DNA of 64,000 nt from Streptomyces sp. NBC_01264 (GCF_026340675.1 NZ_JAPEOX010000001.1:6324001-6388000), one strand, 5' to 3'. Shown: positions 52,104-61,611, numbered from the stretch's first letter. The notes: a model not told the origin generated them from the letters alone. Numbers and translations: made by a program.

Positions 52104-52108
52104 CTAAA

Positions 52109-52145
52109 GACGAAGGCCCGGATCCGATGGATCCGGGCCTTCGTC
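52109..52145 (+). terminator. Terminator after tRNA-fMet copy 1
   Basis: GACGAAGGCCCGGATCC pairs perfectly (17 bp) with GGATCCGGGCCTTCGTC across a GAT loop. Confidence 0.85.
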
Positions 52146-52314
52146 ATGCCCAATCGAGTTTTTCGCCGACTCGGGGTCACTGGGGAGGGTGAGTTGGGGT
52201 GTGAGCGTGTTTGACTTGTCTCTCTGTGGGCATGTCGACAAAACGCTGTAGTGACCTCACTGACTGCGACATACCAGGTGTACGCGGGTAGCAGGTGATG
52301 CGACGATGGGATTT

Positions 52315-54261
52315 ATGGGGGACAGGTCAACTCTGCTGGAGACAGGGCGGTTTGTGAGGGCGGACTCCGAATCGGAACCGGAGGCCGATGGGGCGGCTCA
52401 GGCCGTTGACGTGCAGACCGCGATGACCACGCGGGCGGCACGGACCACGGCCACGGCGCCGACCACGCCGGACGTATCGGACGTGTCAGCCGCGTCGGTC
52501 GCGTCAGCCGTGTCAGCCGTGTCAGTCGACGAGTTGTTCGACGACGCGGTCTTCGCGCTGACCGACGCGGCCAGCGATGCCGCGCTGGAGGCCCGGCACC
52601 GGGTCGCCGCCGACAAGGGGGACCCGGGCGCGATGAGCGTACTCGGGGCCCTCCTGCTGCGCCGCGGCGACCTCGCGGGAGCCGAGCCGTACCTGCGCGG
52701 GGCGACCGGCGCGGGCGACCGCGCGGCCGCCAACAACCTGGGCGTCCTGCTGCACCAGCGCGGCTACCCCGAGGAGGCCGCCGGCTGGTGGCGGGTGGCC
52801 GCCGTGGCCGGATCCGCTCCCGCCGCGCACGCCCTGGGCCGCCACTACCGCGAGCGGGGCGACGAGCCCGCCGCCGAGTACTGGATGCGCCAGGCGGCGG
52901 AATCCGGCCACGCCCTGGGGGCCTACGGCCTCGCCGACCTGCTGGAGCACCGCGGGGACAAGGGTGTCGAGCGGTGGTTCCGCGCTGCCGCGGAACAGGG
53001 GCACCGCGAGGCCGCGTACCGGTTGGCCCGGCACCTGCGCAAGGGCGACCCGGCCGAGGCCGAGCAGTGGTACCGGCAGGCCGCCGCGCGCGGCCACCGG
53101 CGCGCCGGGCTGCACCTGGGCGCGCTGCTGGAGGCCCGAGGGGAGCTCAAGGAAGCCGGACGCTGGTACCTCACCTCCGCCAAGCAGGGCGAGGCGCGGG
53201 CGGCCTGCGCCCTCGGCTTCCTGCTGCGCGACGCCGGCGACGAGGAGAACGCCGCCACCTGGTGGCTCCGCGCCGCGCAGGACGGCGACGGCAACGCGGC
53301 GAACGCGCTCGGCGCCCTGCACGCCGCGCGCGGCGAGACCCAGACGGCCGAGAAGTGGTACCGGGCCGCGATGGACGCGGGCGACCAGAACGGTGCGTAC
53401 AACCTCGCGCTGCTCTGCGCCGCGCAGGAGCGGACCGGGCCGGCCGAGCAGTGGTACCGGCGCGCCGCGTACGCGGGACACCGCGAGGCGGCCAACGCGC
53501 TGGCCATCCTGCTGCTGCAGGGCGGTGACGCGGAGGGCGCCGAGCCGTGGTTCTCGAAGGCGGCGGAGGCGGGCAGCGTGGACGCCGCCTTCAACCTGGG
53601 GATCCTCTTCGCCAGCCGGGACGAGGACCGCACCGCCCTCAAGTGGTACGAGCGGGCGGCGTCGGCGGGACACACCGACGCGGCGCTCCAGGTCGGCATC
53701 GCGCTGGTCCGCGACGGCGAGGAGCGGGCGGCCGAGCGGCACCTGCGCTGCGCGGCCGGTGGCGGCAGCGCGGAGGCGGCCTTCCGGCTGGCCGCGCTGC
53801 TGGAGTCGCTGGCCCCGCCGCCGGAGCCGGTGGCCCTGGGCGAGCCGGTGGGCGGAGCCGAGCGCACCGAGAGCGAGGAGTGGTACGAGCGGGCCGCCGA
53901 GCTGGGGCACCGGCGTGCCCAGGTCCGGGTCGGCATGCTGGCCGCCGCGCGGGGCGAGCTGGGGGCCGCGGCGCGGTGGTACCGGGAGGCGGCGGAGGCC
54001 GGCTCCCGCAACGGCGCCTTCAATCTGGGGCTGCTGCTGGCGCGCGAGGGCAACGAGCCCGAGGCGGCGCTGTGGTGGACCCGGGCGGCGGTGGCGGGCC
54101 ACGGCCGGGCGGCGCTGCGGCTCGGCCTGCTCGCGGCCCGGCAGGGAGACCTGACGGAGGGGCAGAAGTGGTGCGTGCGCGCCATGGAACTGGGCCCCGC
54201 GGAGGTCTCCGAGCGGGCGGCCCGGCTGCGCGAGGCGCTGGCCGAGGAGCTGTCCGCGTAG
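52315..54261 (+). CDS. Sel1/TPR-repeat protein
   Basis: 648 aa from ATG 52315; an ATG at 52306 is also possible. The N-terminal 75 residues are low complexity (VSAASVASAVSAVSV from a tandem DNA repeat). The rest is about 14 Sel1-like repeats of 36 residues with the AANNLGVLLHQRG / GAYGLADLLEHRG pattern. Sel1 proteins scaffold protein complexes. It lies between two identical initiator tRNA genes. Confidence 0.85.
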   Translation: MGDRSTLLETGRFVRADSESEPEADGAAQAVDVQTAMTTRAARTTATAPTTPDVSDVSAASVASAVSAVSVDELFDDAVFALTDAASDAALEARHRVAADKGDPGAMSVLGALLLRRGDLAGAEPYLRGATGAGDRAAANNLGVLLHQRGYPEEAAGWWRVAAVAGSAPAAHALGRHYRERGDEPAAEYWMRQAAESGHALGAYGLADLLEHRGDKGVERWFRAAAEQGHREAAYRLARHLRKGDPAEAEQWYRQAAARGHRRAGLHLGALLEARGELKEAGRWYLTSAKQGEARAACALGFLLRDAGDEENAATWWLRAAQDGDGNAANALGALHAARGETQTAEKWYRAAMDAGDQNGAYNLALLCAAQERTGPAEQWYRRAAYAGHREAANALAILLLQGGDAEGAEPWFSKAAEAGSVDAAFNLGILFASRDEDRTALKWYERAASAGHTDAALQVGIALVRDGEERAAERHLRCAAGGGSAEAAFRLAALLESLAPPPEPVALGEPVGGAERTESEEWYERAAELGHRRAQVRVGMLAAARGELGAAARWYREAAEAGSRNGAFNLGLLLAREGNEPEAALWWTRAAVAGHGRAALRLGLLAARQGDLTEGQKWCVRAMELGPAEVSERAARLREALAEELSA

Positions 54262-54277
54262 ACCCCGGTTAACCGAT

Positions 54278-54307
54278 TTGCATCTGCTCGCCGTGCTCGC
54301 GTAGAGT
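54278..54307 (+). promoter_or_regulatory. Promoter of tRNA-fMet copy 2
   Basis: TTGCAT (54278-54283), 18-bp spacer, TAGAGT (54302-54307), 12 bp before the tRNA. Confidence 0.6.
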
Positions 54308-54319
54308 CAGGTTTACCGA

Positions 54320-54393
54320 CGCGGGGTGGAGCAGCTCGGTAGCTCGCTGGGCTCATAACCCAGAGGTCGCAGGTTCAAATCCTGTCCCCGCTA
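54320..54393 (+). tRNA. Initiator tRNA-fMet(CAT), copy 2
   Basis: Identical over 74 nt to copy 1, and identical also in the GGTTTACCGA just upstream. Own promoter and own terminator. Confidence 0.97.
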
Positions 54394-54401
54394 CTGAAGA
54401 A

Positions 54402-54436
54402 CCGAAGGCTCGGATCCTCTGGATCCGGGCCTTCGG
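54402..54436 (+). terminator. Terminator after tRNA-fMet copy 2
   Basis: CCGAAGGCTCGGATCC pairs with GGATCCGGGCCTTCGG (one mismatch); similar in sequence to the terminator of copy 1. Confidence 0.8.
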
Positions 54437-54473
54437 TCGTTTCGCACGCTGAATGCGAAGGCGAAGGCGAGAA

Positions 54474-54514
54474 CGCAGAAGGCCGGGAGCTCGATGAGCT
54501 CCCGGCCTTCTGCG
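54474..54514 (-). terminator. Terminator after the Fur-type repressor gene
   Basis: A perfect 19-bp stem (CGCAGAAGGCCGGGAGCTC and its complement) with a GAT loop, just after the leftward repressor gene; it can also stop tRNA read-through. Confidence 0.85.
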
Positions 54515-54527
54515 TGGACTCGGTTCG

Positions 54528-54944
54528 TTACGCCCCGGCGCAGTTCGGGCACACGCCGCGGTACGTGACCTCGACCGTGGACACCGTGAAGCCGAAGCGC
54601 TCCGTGTCCGGCAGGTCGGCCAGCGGGTTGCCCGCCGGGTGCACGTCGCGGATCGCCCCGCACTGTGCGCACACCAGGTGCTGGTGGGGGCGGTGGGCGT
54701 TCGGGTCGTACCGCTTGGCGCGCCGGTCCGTGGAAACCTCCAGGACCTCGCCCAGGGTGACGAGCTCGCCCAGCGTGTTGTAGACGGTCGCGCGAGAGAT
54801 CTCCGGCAGCCTGTCCACGGCGCGCGCGTGCACCTCGTCGGCCGTCAGGTGAACGTGGTCACCGTCGAGCACCTCGGCCACGACGCGCCGCTGTGCGGTC
54901 ATGCGCCATCCGCGTCCGCGAAGTCGTTCCAGCAGGTCACTCAT
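54528..54944 (-). CDS. catR: Fur-family repressor CatR/PerR-like
   Basis: 138 aa. Winged HTH (MTAQRRVVAEVL...ISRATVYNTLGELV), the regulatory metal site HRPHQHLVC and two structural CxxC pairs (CAQC, CPNC). In Streptomyces such a repressor sits divergently beside the catalase catA and responds to peroxide. The name follows this arrangement; a generic Fur role is not excluded. Confidence 0.88.
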   Translation of the reverse strand: MSDLLERLRGRGWRMTAQRRVVAEVLDGDHVHLTADEVHARAVDRLPEISRATVYNTLGELVTLGEVLEVSTDRRAKRYDPNAHRPHQHLVCAQCGAIRDVHPAGNPLADLPDTERFGFTVSTVEVTYRGVCPNCAGA

Positions 54945-55009
54945 GTACGCAGCCTAACAGCGAGGGGATTCGGTGTAACTCCCGAATCAGTGTCGACTTG
55001 GATGCTTAC

Positions 55010-55037
55010 TTGACTTAGACAAAGTCCATCGTAGGAT
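55010..55037 (+). promoter_or_regulatory. catA promoter with Fur-type operator
   Basis: TTGACT (55010-55015), 16-bp spacer, TAGGAT (55032-55037). The inverted repeat GACTT-AGACA-AAGTC (55012-55026) overlaps the -35 and spacer, the expected site for the divergent Fur-type repressor. Confidence 0.7.
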
Positions 55038-55090
55038 CGGTTACGTTAGGGCGCAGGACAGGTTTGCAGCAAATTTACGCAGGAGGCACA

Positions 55091-56545
55091 GTGACGACGC
55101 AGGGACCGCTCACCACGGAGGCCGGAGCTCCGGTAGCTGACAACCAGAACAGCGAGACCGCCGGCATCGGCGGCCCCGCCCTGGTCCAGGACCAGCTGCT
55201 GCTGGAGAAGCTCGCGCACTTCAACCGCGAGCGCATCCCGGAGCGCGTGGTGCACGCCCGTGGCGCCGGTGCGTACGGCACGTTCACGCTGACCCGCGAC
55301 GTCTCGCAGTGGACCCGGGCGAAGTTCCTGTCCGAGGTCGGCAAGGAGACCGAGACCTTCCTGCGCTTCTCCACCGTCGCCGGCAACCTCGGCTCCGCCG
55401 ACGCCGTGCGCGACCCCCGCGGCTGGGCGCTGAAGTTCTACACCGAAGAGGGCAACTACGACCTCGTCGGCAACAACACCCCGGTGTTCTTCATCAAGGA
55501 CGCCATCAAGTTCCCCGACTTCATCCACACCCAGAAGCGCGACCCGTACACGGGCTCGCAGGAGGCGGACAACGTCTGGGACTTCTGGGGTCTGTCGCCC
55601 GAGTCCACCCACCAGGTGACCTGGCTGTTCGGTGACCGCGGCATCCCGGCGTCCTACCGCCACATGAACGGCTACGGCTCGCACACGTTCCAGTGGAACA
55701 ACGAGGCCGGCGAGGTCTTCTGGGTCAAGTACCACTTCAAGACCGACCAGGGCATCAAGAACCTCACCCAGGCCGAGGCCAACCAGCTCGCCGGCGAGGA
55801 CCCCGACTCGCACCAGCGCGACCTGCGCGAGTCCATCGAGCGCGGCGAGTTCCCGTCCTGGACCGTGCAGGTCCAGATCATGCCGGCGGCCGAGGCGGCC
55901 GAGTACCGCTTCAACCCGTTCGACCTCACCAAGGTGTGGCCGCACGAGGACTACCCGCCGATCGAGATCGGCAAGCTGGAGCTCAACCGCAACCCGGAGA
56001 ACGTCTTCGCCGAGGTCGAGCAGTCGATCTTCTCCCCGGCGCACTTCGTCCCCGGCATCGGTCCGTCCCCGGACAAGATGCTCCAGGGCCGTCTCTTCGG
56101 CTACGGCGACGCCCACCGCTACCGCGTCGGCATCAACGCCGACCACCTGCCGGTGAACCGTCCGCACGCCACCGAGGCGCGCACCAACTCCCGTGACGGC
56201 TACCTGTACGACGGCCGCCACAAGGGTGCGAAGAACTACGAGCCGAACAGCTTCGGCGGCCCGCACCAGACGGACCGTCCGCTGTGGCAGCCGGTCGCGC
56301 TGACGGGCGGCACGGGCAACCACGCGGCGCCCGTCCACTCCGAGGACAACGACTTCGTCCAGGCGGGCAACCTCTACCGCCTGTACTCGGAGGACGAGAA
56401 GACCCGTCTGGTCGAGAACCTCTCCGGCTTCATCGCCAAGGTCTCCCGCGACGACATCGTCGAGCGTGCGATCAACAACTTCCGCCAGGCGGACGGTGAC
56501 TTCGGCAAGCGTCTCGAGGCCGCGGTCCAGGCCCTCCGCGCCTGA
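55091..56545 (+). CDS. catA: Monofunctional heme catalase
   Basis: 484-aa clade of small-subunit catalases. Catalytic His in [11 protein letters not shown] (near 55), Asn in GNNTPVFF, and the heme-ligand Tyr in [12 protein letters not shown] (near 340). GTG at 55091 has AGGAGG seven bases upstream. Degrades hydrogen peroxide; regulated by the divergent Fur-type gene. Confidence 0.95.
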   Translation: MTTQGPLTTEAGAPVADNQNSETAGIGGPALVQDQLLLEKLAHFNRERIPERVVHARGAGAYGTFTLTRDVSQWTRAKFLSEVGKETETFLRFSTVAGNLGSADAVRDPRGWALKFYTEEGNYDLVGNNTPVFFIKDAIKFPDFIHTQKRDPYTGSQEADNVWDFWGLSPESTHQVTWLFGDRGIPASYRHMNGYGSHTFQWNNEAGEVFWVKYHFKTDQGIKNLTQAEANQLAGEDPDSHQRDLRESIERGEFPSWTVQVQIMPAAEAAEYRFNPFDLTKVWPHEDYPPIEIGKLELNRNPENVFAEVEQSIFSPAHFVPGIGPSPDKMLQGRLFGYGDAHRYRVGINADHLPVNRPHATEARTNSRDGYLYDGRHKGAKNYEPNSFGGPHQTDRPLWQPVALTGGTGNHAAPVHSEDNDFVQAGNLYRLYSEDEKTRLVENLSGFIAKVSRDDIVERAINNFRQADGDFGKRLEAAVQALRA

Positions 56546-56585
56546 CACCCCTTTGCGGCTAAACCGCCGCCGCTCTCGCGGATGT

Positions 56586-56628
56586 GGTTGCTCGCCGTAG
56601 GGGCATCTCAATTGATGGTTGCTCGCCG
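56586..56628 (+). repeat. Direct repeat after catA
   Basis: GGTTGCTCGCCG at 56586-56597 and 56617-56628 (31-bp period). Purpose unknown. Confidence 0.6.
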
Positions 56629-56633
56629 AAACA

Positions 56634-56669
56634 GGAGGGCCGGATTCCCGTCAGGGGGTCCGGCCCTCC
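56634..56669. terminator. Bidirectional terminator between catA and CBS gene
   Basis: GGAGGGCCGGA pairs perfectly with TCCGGCCCTCC around a 14-nt loop, between convergent genes. Confidence 0.75.
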
Positions 56670-56675
56670 CGGCGT

Positions 56676-57077
56676 TCAGCTCGCCAGCTCGGCCGTGCGG
56701 CGCCGGCTCGGGGCCCAGCAGCGGATGACATCGCGTACGGACACGATGCCCACCGGGCCGCCGTGCTCCAGGACGATCAGATGACGGAAGCCGCCGTGGG
56801 CCATCGCCTCGGCGGCTTCCTGCACGGTGGCGTCAGGGGTGCAGAAGACCACGTTGTTGGTGGTGTGCGCGCCCACGGACTCCCGGTCGGGATCGTGGCC
56901 CGCGCCGATCGAGTTGAGGATGTCGCGCTCGGTCAGGATGCCGATGCCGCTGTGTTCGGGATCGAGGACGACGGCGGCGCCGACGCGCCGGCCCGACATC
57001 AGGCAGGCCGCCTGCCGCAGGGTGTGAGTGGGGCCGAGGGTGAGGATCACGGTGCTCATGGCGTCACGGACGAGCAT
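56676..57077 (-). CDS. Tandem CBS-domain protein
   Basis: 133 aa, two CBS motifs (VRDAMSTVILTLGPTHTLRQAACLM; TTNNVVFCTPDATVQEAAEAM). They form an adenine-nucleotide-sensing Bateman module. ATG at 57077 has AGGAGG about 11 bases upstream. Target unknown. Confidence 0.88.
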   Translation of the reverse strand: MLVRDAMSTVILTLGPTHTLRQAACLMSGRRVGAAVVLDPEHSGIGILTERDILNSIGAGHDPDRESVGAHTTNNVVFCTPDATVQEAAEAMAHGGFRHLIVLEHGGPVGIVSVRDVIRCWAPSRRRTAELAS

Positions 57078-57283
57078 GAAGAGAGCCACCTCCTGGTGAG
57101 TCCCTCCGCTTGGGTGGGTGCGCACGCAGGGCCGCACTTAGAGAAGCCCTTCACAAGCGCACAAACGGAGGAGTCTCAGATTCCCACGCACACGGAGTGT
57201 CAGCAAGGAGGCGCGTAAGGCGCACATTCGGCACGGACGGGCGCAGGCCACCGGCGCGGCGGCGCGCACCCGTCCCGTGAACG

Positions 57284-58087
57284 TCAGCCGCGCGGGCGCA
57301 GCAGCTCCAGCATCTGTGCGTGCAGCAGCCCGTTGGAGGCCGCCGCGTTGCCGCCGTGCACGCCGTCCACCCCGTCGAGCGAGGTGAAGCGGCCGCCGGC
57401 CTCCTCCACCACGACCACCAGGGCCGCCATGTCCCACAGGTTCAGCTCCGGCTCGGCGCACAGGTCGAGCGAGCCCTCGGCGACCATCATGTACGGCCAG
57501 AAGTCGCCGTAGCCCCGGGTACGCCAGCACGCGCGGGTCAGGTCCAGGAAGCCGGACAGCCGCCCCTGCTCCTCCCAGCCGCTCAGCGAGGAGTAGGCGA
57601 AGGAGGCATCGGCGAGGCTCGCGACCTTGGAGACGCCGAGCGCGGTGGTCGCGCCGAGGGCGCCCCCGGTGAAGGCGCCCCGGCCGCGCGCCGCCCACCA
57701 GCGGCGGCCCAGCGCCGGCGCGGACACCACGCCGACGACGGGACGGAAGACGCCGTCGGCCTGCTCCTCCATGAGGGAGATCAGCGTCGCCCACACCGGA
57801 ACGCCGCGCACGTAGTTCTTCGTACCGTCGATCGGGTCCACGACCCAGCGGCGCGGGCCGTCGCCCTTGAGGCCGTACTCCTCGCCCAGGATCGCGTCGG
57901 TGGGCCGCGAGGCGGCGATCCCGGCTCGGATGATCTCCTCGGTGGCGGTGTCCGCCTCGCTCACCGGGGTCATGTCGGGCTTGGTCTCGACCTTGAGGTC
58001 GAGGGCGCGGAACCGCTCCATCGTGGCGACGTCCGCCGCATCGGCGAGTTCGAGGGCAAGGCGCAGGTCATCGTCATACTCGGGCAT
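57284..58087 (-). CDS. hisN: Histidinol-phosphatase HisN (inositol monophosphatase fold)
   Basis: 267 aa. Metal-site motifs GEEYG (near 69), WVVDPIDGTKNYVRG (near 81) and LWDMAAL (near 218) place it in the IMPase family; actinobacterial HisN has this size and form and carries out the phosphatase step of histidine synthesis. Another sugar or inositol phosphatase role is possible. Confidence 0.8.
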   Translation of the reverse strand: MPEYDDDLRLALELADAADVATMERFRALDLKVETKPDMTPVSEADTATEEIIRAGIAASRPTDAILGEEYGLKGDGPRRWVVDPIDGTKNYVRGVPVWATLISLMEEQADGVFRPVVGVVSAPALGRRWWAARGRGAFTGGALGATTALGVSKVASLADASFAYSSLSGWEEQGRLSGFLDLTRACWRTRGYGDFWPYMMVAEGSLDLCAEPELNLWDMAALVVVVEEAGGRFTSLDGVDGVHGGNAAASNGLLHAQMLELLRPRG

Positions 58088-58151
58088 GCCAGAACCCTAC
58101 CGAGGAGGCCGGGGCGGCGGGGCGGGCGTCCACGGTGCGGCACGGGCGCCC

Positions 58152-58185
58152 TTGACAGGATCTGTCGGTCCGTCAACTCTGACGG
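58152..58185 (+). promoter_or_regulatory. tetR promoter with two inverted repeats
   Basis: TTGACA (58152-58157), 17-bp spacer, AACTCT (58175-58180). GACAG-GAT-CTGTC (58154-58166) overlaps the -35, and CCGTCA-ACTC-TGACGG (58170-58185) covers the -10 and start site. Probable autorepression sites. Confidence 0.6.
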
Positions 58186-58187
58186 AG

Positions 58188-58820
58188 ATGCCGACCGGAG
58201 GCGTCACAGGGGAGGCGGCGGTGCCCACGGCCCGGGAGTCCTTGCTCGAAGCGGCGGGAGCGGCGCTCGTGGCGCGCCCGTGGCCCACCGTGCGGATGAT
58301 CGACGTGGCGGCCGCCGCCGGGGTCTCGCGGCAGACCCTCTACAACGAGTTCGCGGGCAAGACGGGCCTGGGCCACGCCCTGGTCCGGCGGGACGCCGCC
58401 TGGTACCTGGAGGGGGTCGACCGGGCCCTGTCCGCCCCGGGCTCCGCGGCCGAGCGGCTGGCGGCGGTCGCGGAGTGGACCGTGCGCGCGGGCCGCGACC
58501 GCCCTCTCGTACGGGCCCTGCTGACGGGGTGCTGGAACGGCAACTTACCCGTCCCGGCCGGCCGCGGGGTCCGGCCGGGGCTGCCCGCGCTGGGGCCCGA
58601 CGAGCTGATCCGCGGGGTCCGCGAGCGGGCCCGCGCCGCGTTCGGGGCGCAGGACGGGGCCGACGAAGGAGCCCAGCGGTGCGAGCTCGCCGTGCGGCTC
58701 GCGCTGTCCTACCTGATAGCCCCGGCCGAACCGCCGGGGACGGGCCGGGCCGGGCTGCTCCGGCTGCTCAGTGGGACGAGCCCGATCAGTGGGACGAGCC
58801 CGAGAGCTGGAGCCCGATGA
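58188..58820 (+). CDS. TetR-family repressor
   Basis: 210 aa (or 199 aa from GTG 58221, which has AGGGGAGG upstream; the ATG at 58188 would be leaderless). HTH: TVRMIDVAAAAGVSRQTLYNEFAGKTGLGHAL. The last residues (SGTSPISGTSP) come from a short DNA repeat and the gene overlaps the convergent SMR gene by 35 bp. Likely regulates that transporter. Confidence 0.88.
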   Translation: MPTGGVTGEAAVPTARESLLEAAGAALVARPWPTVRMIDVAAAAGVSRQTLYNEFAGKTGLGHALVRRDAAWYLEGVDRALSAPGSAAERLAAVAEWTVRAGRDRPLVRALLTGCWNGNLPVPAGRGVRPGLPALGPDELIRGVRERARAAFGAQDGADEGAQRCELAVRLALSYLIAPAEPPGTGRAGLLRLLSGTSPISGTSPRAGAR

Positions 58821-59109
58821 CGCCGAGGATCACCAGCGAGATCGAGACGAGCTTGAGGGTGGAGACCAGATCCCCGAGGAAGACCATCCCGTAGATCGCC
58901 GTACCGGCCGCCCCGATGCCGGTCCACACCGCGTAGGCCGGTCCCACGTCCAGCTTCTTCAGGGCCAGCGTCAGCAGACCGAAGCTGCCGAGCGCGAAGC
59001 ACGCGAAGGCGATGGTCGGCCACAGCCGGGTGAAGCCGTGCGACAGCTTGAGGCAGACCGCGAACCCCGTTTCCAGGATCCCGGCGACCACGACCAGCAG
59101 CCACGCCAT
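58786..59109 (-). CDS. SMR-family transporter (SugE/Gdx-like)
   Basis: 107 aa with four membrane helices; the conserved Glu is in ILETGFAV (residue 13) and HGFTRLWP follows, the Gdx/SugE subtype pattern. Such proteins export guanidinium or quaternary ammonium compounds as dimers. A CATAAT box lies about 65 bp upstream. Second subunit genes are absent, so it is likely a homodimer. Confidence 0.88.
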   Translation of the reverse strand: MAWLLVVVAGILETGFAVCLKLSHGFTRLWPTIAFACFALGSFGLLTLALKKLDVGPAYAVWTGIGAAGTAIYGMVFLGDLVSTLKLVSISLVILGVIGLQLSGSSH

Positions 59110-59230
59110 GGCGTATGCCTCCCCGCGTCATGTGACGCGCTCACGGGCCGGGCCCGAGCGTCACTTGGTGCGATTATGCATTTACCAGACATCGGGCGCG
59201 GCAAACCCCGCCGGTGCTTCACCCCTGGGA

Positions 59231-60241
59231 TCAGTCGCCCTCGCGGCGCTCCCGCGTCTGCAGGAGCCGCCGCAGCGAGTACAGCCGCGCCGGATCCGCG
59301 TGGCCGTCCTCGACCCACTTGTCGAGCGCGCAGTCCGGCTCGTCGTGGCTGCACGCGCGCGGGCACCCCTCGGTCCCCGGCACCAGCTCCGGGAAGGCCA
59401 GGATGACCCGGGACGGGTCCACGTGGTGCAGGCCGAAGGACCGTACGCCCGGGGTGTCGATGACCCAGCCGTCCCCGCCCGGCAGCGGCAGCGCGAGCGC
59501 CGAGGTGGTGGTGTGCCGGCCGCGGCCGGTCACCGCGTTGACGACGCCGGTCGCGCGCTGGCGGCCCTCGGCGACCAGCGAGTTCACCAGCGTGGTCTTG
59601 CCGACGCCGGAATGTCCGACGAAGGCGGTGATCCGGCCGTTCAGGCGCTCGCGCACCCGCTCGGCCGCGTCGCCCGTCGCCAGCTCCTCGCGGTTGGTGA
59701 CCACGTAGTTCAGGCCGAAGGTCGAGTAGATCTCCAGGATCTTGTCCGCGGAGGTCAGGTCGGACTTCGTGAGCACCAGCAGCGGTTCCAGCCCGGCGTC
59801 GTACGCGGCCACCAGGCAGCGGTCGATCATCCTGGGGCGCGGTTCCGGATCGGCCAGCGCCGTCACGATGGCCAGCTGGTCGGCGTTGGCGACGACGACG
59901 CGCTCGTACGGATCGTCGTCGTCGGCCGTGCGGCGCAGCACGGACTTGCGCGCCTCGATCCGCACGATGCGGGCGAGGGTGTCCTTCTTGCCGGACAGGT
60001 CACCGACGATCCAGACCCGGTCCCCGACCACCGCCGCCTTGCGGCCCAGCTCACGGGCCTTCATCGCGTGCACCGGACGGTCCTCGACCAGGCAGGTGAG
60101 CCGGCCGCGGTCCACGGTCAGGACGAATCCCTCGGCCGCGTCCTCGTGCTTGGGGCGGATGGTCGTACGCGGCCGGTTGCCCTTGGGGTTGGGCCGCTGG
60201 CGGATGTCGTCCTCGTCGGTGTGCTTCCCGTACCTGCGCAT
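59231..60241 (-). CDS. rsgA: Ribosome small-subunit GTPase RsgA
   Basis: 336 aa. N-terminal OB fold (VLTVDRGRLTCLVE), circularly permuted GTPase motifs (TKSD, GHSGVGKTTL, DTPGVRSF) and a C-terminal zinc site (CPRACSHDEPDC). It assists 30S maturation. ATG at 60241 lies 8 bp after the aroA stop, so the two are co-transcribed, as in other Streptomyces. Confidence 0.93.
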   Translation of the reverse strand: MRRYGKHTDEDDIRQRPNPKGNRPRTTIRPKHEDAAEGFVLTVDRGRLTCLVEDRPVHAMKARELGRKAAVVGDRVWIVGDLSGKKDTLARIVRIEARKSVLRRTADDDDPYERVVVANADQLAIVTALADPEPRPRMIDRCLVAAYDAGLEPLLVLTKSDLTSADKILEIYSTFGLNYVVTNREELATGDAAERVRERLNGRITAFVGHSGVGKTTLVNSLVAEGRQRATGVVNAVTGRGRHTTTSALALPLPGGDGWVIDTPGVRSFGLHHVDPSRVILAFPELVPGTEGCPRACSHDEPDCALDKWVEDGHADPARLYSLRRLLQTRERREGD

Positions 60242-60249
60242 GACCGGCC

Positions 60250-61611
60250 CTACGCTCCCACGCCCGCCGGAGCCGCTTCGGCCCGGGCGAGCATGTCCGC
60301 CCACATCTTCGGGAAGTCCGGCAGGGTCTTCGCGGTCGTCGCCACGTTCTCGATGAGCACGCCCTCCACCGCCAGACCGATCACCGCGCCGGCCGTGGCC
60401 ATCCGGTGGTCGTCGTACGTGTGGAACGTGCCGCCGTGCAGGGCGCGCGGCCGGATCCGCAGACCGTCCGCGGTCTCCGTGACATCGCCGCCCAGCCCGT
60501 TGATCTCCTTGGTGAGCGCCGCCAGCCGGTCCGTCTCGTGCAGCCGCAGGTGCGCGACTCCGCGCAGCACCGACTCCGAGTCGGCCAGCGCCGCGACCGC
60601 CGCGATGCCCGGGGTGAGTTCGCCGACCTCGCGCAGGTCCACGTCGATGCCGTGGATCTTGCCGGTGCCGGTGAAGACCAGGCCCGCGTCCGTCAGCTCG
60701 CAGGAGCCGCCCATCTCGGTGAAGATCCGGCGCAGCGCGTCACCGGGCTGGGTGGTGCGGCGCGGCCAGTCCGGGATGGTGACCGTGCCGCCGGTGATCA
60801 GGGCCGCCGCCATGAAGGGCTGCGCGTTGGACAGGTCCGGCTCCACGACCAGGTCGCGGCCGAGCAGGGCGCCGGGGGCGACCCGCCAGACGTTCTTCTC
60901 GCCGCCCGACTCGGGGGTGTCGACCTGGGCGCCCGCCGCGCGCAGCATCTCCACGGTCATCCGGATGTGCGGCATGGACGGCAGGTTGGTGCCCACGTGC
61001 CGGACCTCGACGCCCTGGTTGAAGCGCGGGGCGGAGAGCAGCAGCGCGGAGACGAACTGCGAGGAGTTGCTCGCGTCGATCTCGACGGTCCCGCCCTCCA
61101 GGGCCCCGCCGCCCTGGACGGTCAGCGGCAGCGCCCCGCGGCCGTCGTCGTCGATGCGGGCGCCGAGCGTGCGCAGCGCCGTGATGACCTGGCCGAGGGG
61201 GCGCTCGTAGGAGCGCGGGTCGCCGTCGAAGCGGATGTCGCCGGAGGCGAGGGTGGCGACGGGCGGGAGGAAGCGCATGACCGTGCCCGCGTTGCCGACG
61301 TCGACCGTGGCCGGTCCGTGCAACGCGGTCGGGATGACGCGCCAGGCCTCGCCGGCCTGGCCCTCGCCGGCGGAGCTGGAGGAAACCGTTTCCTCGATGC
61401 CGACGCCCAGCGCGCGCAGCGCGTCGGACATCAGCTGGGAGTCGCGCGAACGCAGCGGGCGGCGCACCCAGCCCGGCTCGGAGGCGAGCGCGGCGAGCAC
61501 GAGGGCGCGGTTGGTGACCGATTTGGACCCGGGCACGGTGACGGTGGCCTGGACGGCGGTGTCGGCGAGCGGGGCGGGCCAGAGGGCGGGGAGCGCGGGG
61601 GTCTCGGTCAT
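60250..61611 (-). CDS. aroA: EPSP synthase AroA (3-phosphoshikimate 1-carboxyvinyltransferase)
   Basis: 453 aa. [17 protein letters not shown] near 30, [12 protein letters not shown] near 112, [15 protein letters not shown] and [15 protein letters not shown] near 365, [12 protein letters not shown] near 407. Sixth enzyme of the shikimate pathway. ATG at 61611 or GTG at 61617/61620. The usual class I Pro after MR is Phe here, as in many actinobacteria. Confidence 0.95.
   Translation of the reverse strand: MTETPALPALWPAPLADTAVQATVTVPGSKSVTNRALVLAALASEPGWVRRPLRSRDSQLMSDALRALGVGIEETVSSSSAGEGQAGEAWRVIPTALHGPATVDVGNAGTVMRFLPPVATLASGDIRFDGDPRSYERPLGQVITALRTLGARIDDDGRGALPLTVQGGGALEGGTVEIDASNSSQFVSALLLSAPRFNQGVEVRHVGTNLPSMPHIRMTVEMLRAAGAQVDTPESGGEKNVWRVAPGALLGRDLVVEPDLSNAQPFMAAALITGGTVTIPDWPRRTTQPGDALRRIFTEMGGSCELTDAGLVFTGTGKIHGIDVDLREVGELTPGIAAVAALADSESVLRGVAHLRLHETDRLAALTKEINGLGGDVTETADGLRIRPRALHGGTFHTYDDHRMATAGAVIGLAVEGVLIENVATTAKTLPDFPKMWADMLARAEAAPAGVGA

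Noticed and set aside
52306..54356. Leftward frames opposite the Sel1 gene
   Set aside because: Arg/Ser/Ala-rich shadows of the repeat gene that run into tRNA sequence.
56546..56633. Small gene after catA
   Set aside because: Short frames there have no ribosome site; only a direct repeat and a terminator are visible.
59110..59230. Guanidine riboswitch in front of the SMR gene
   Set aside because: Hairpins are present but I do not see the paired ACGR loops of guanidine-II or the long conserved core of guanidine-I; a covariance search would decide.
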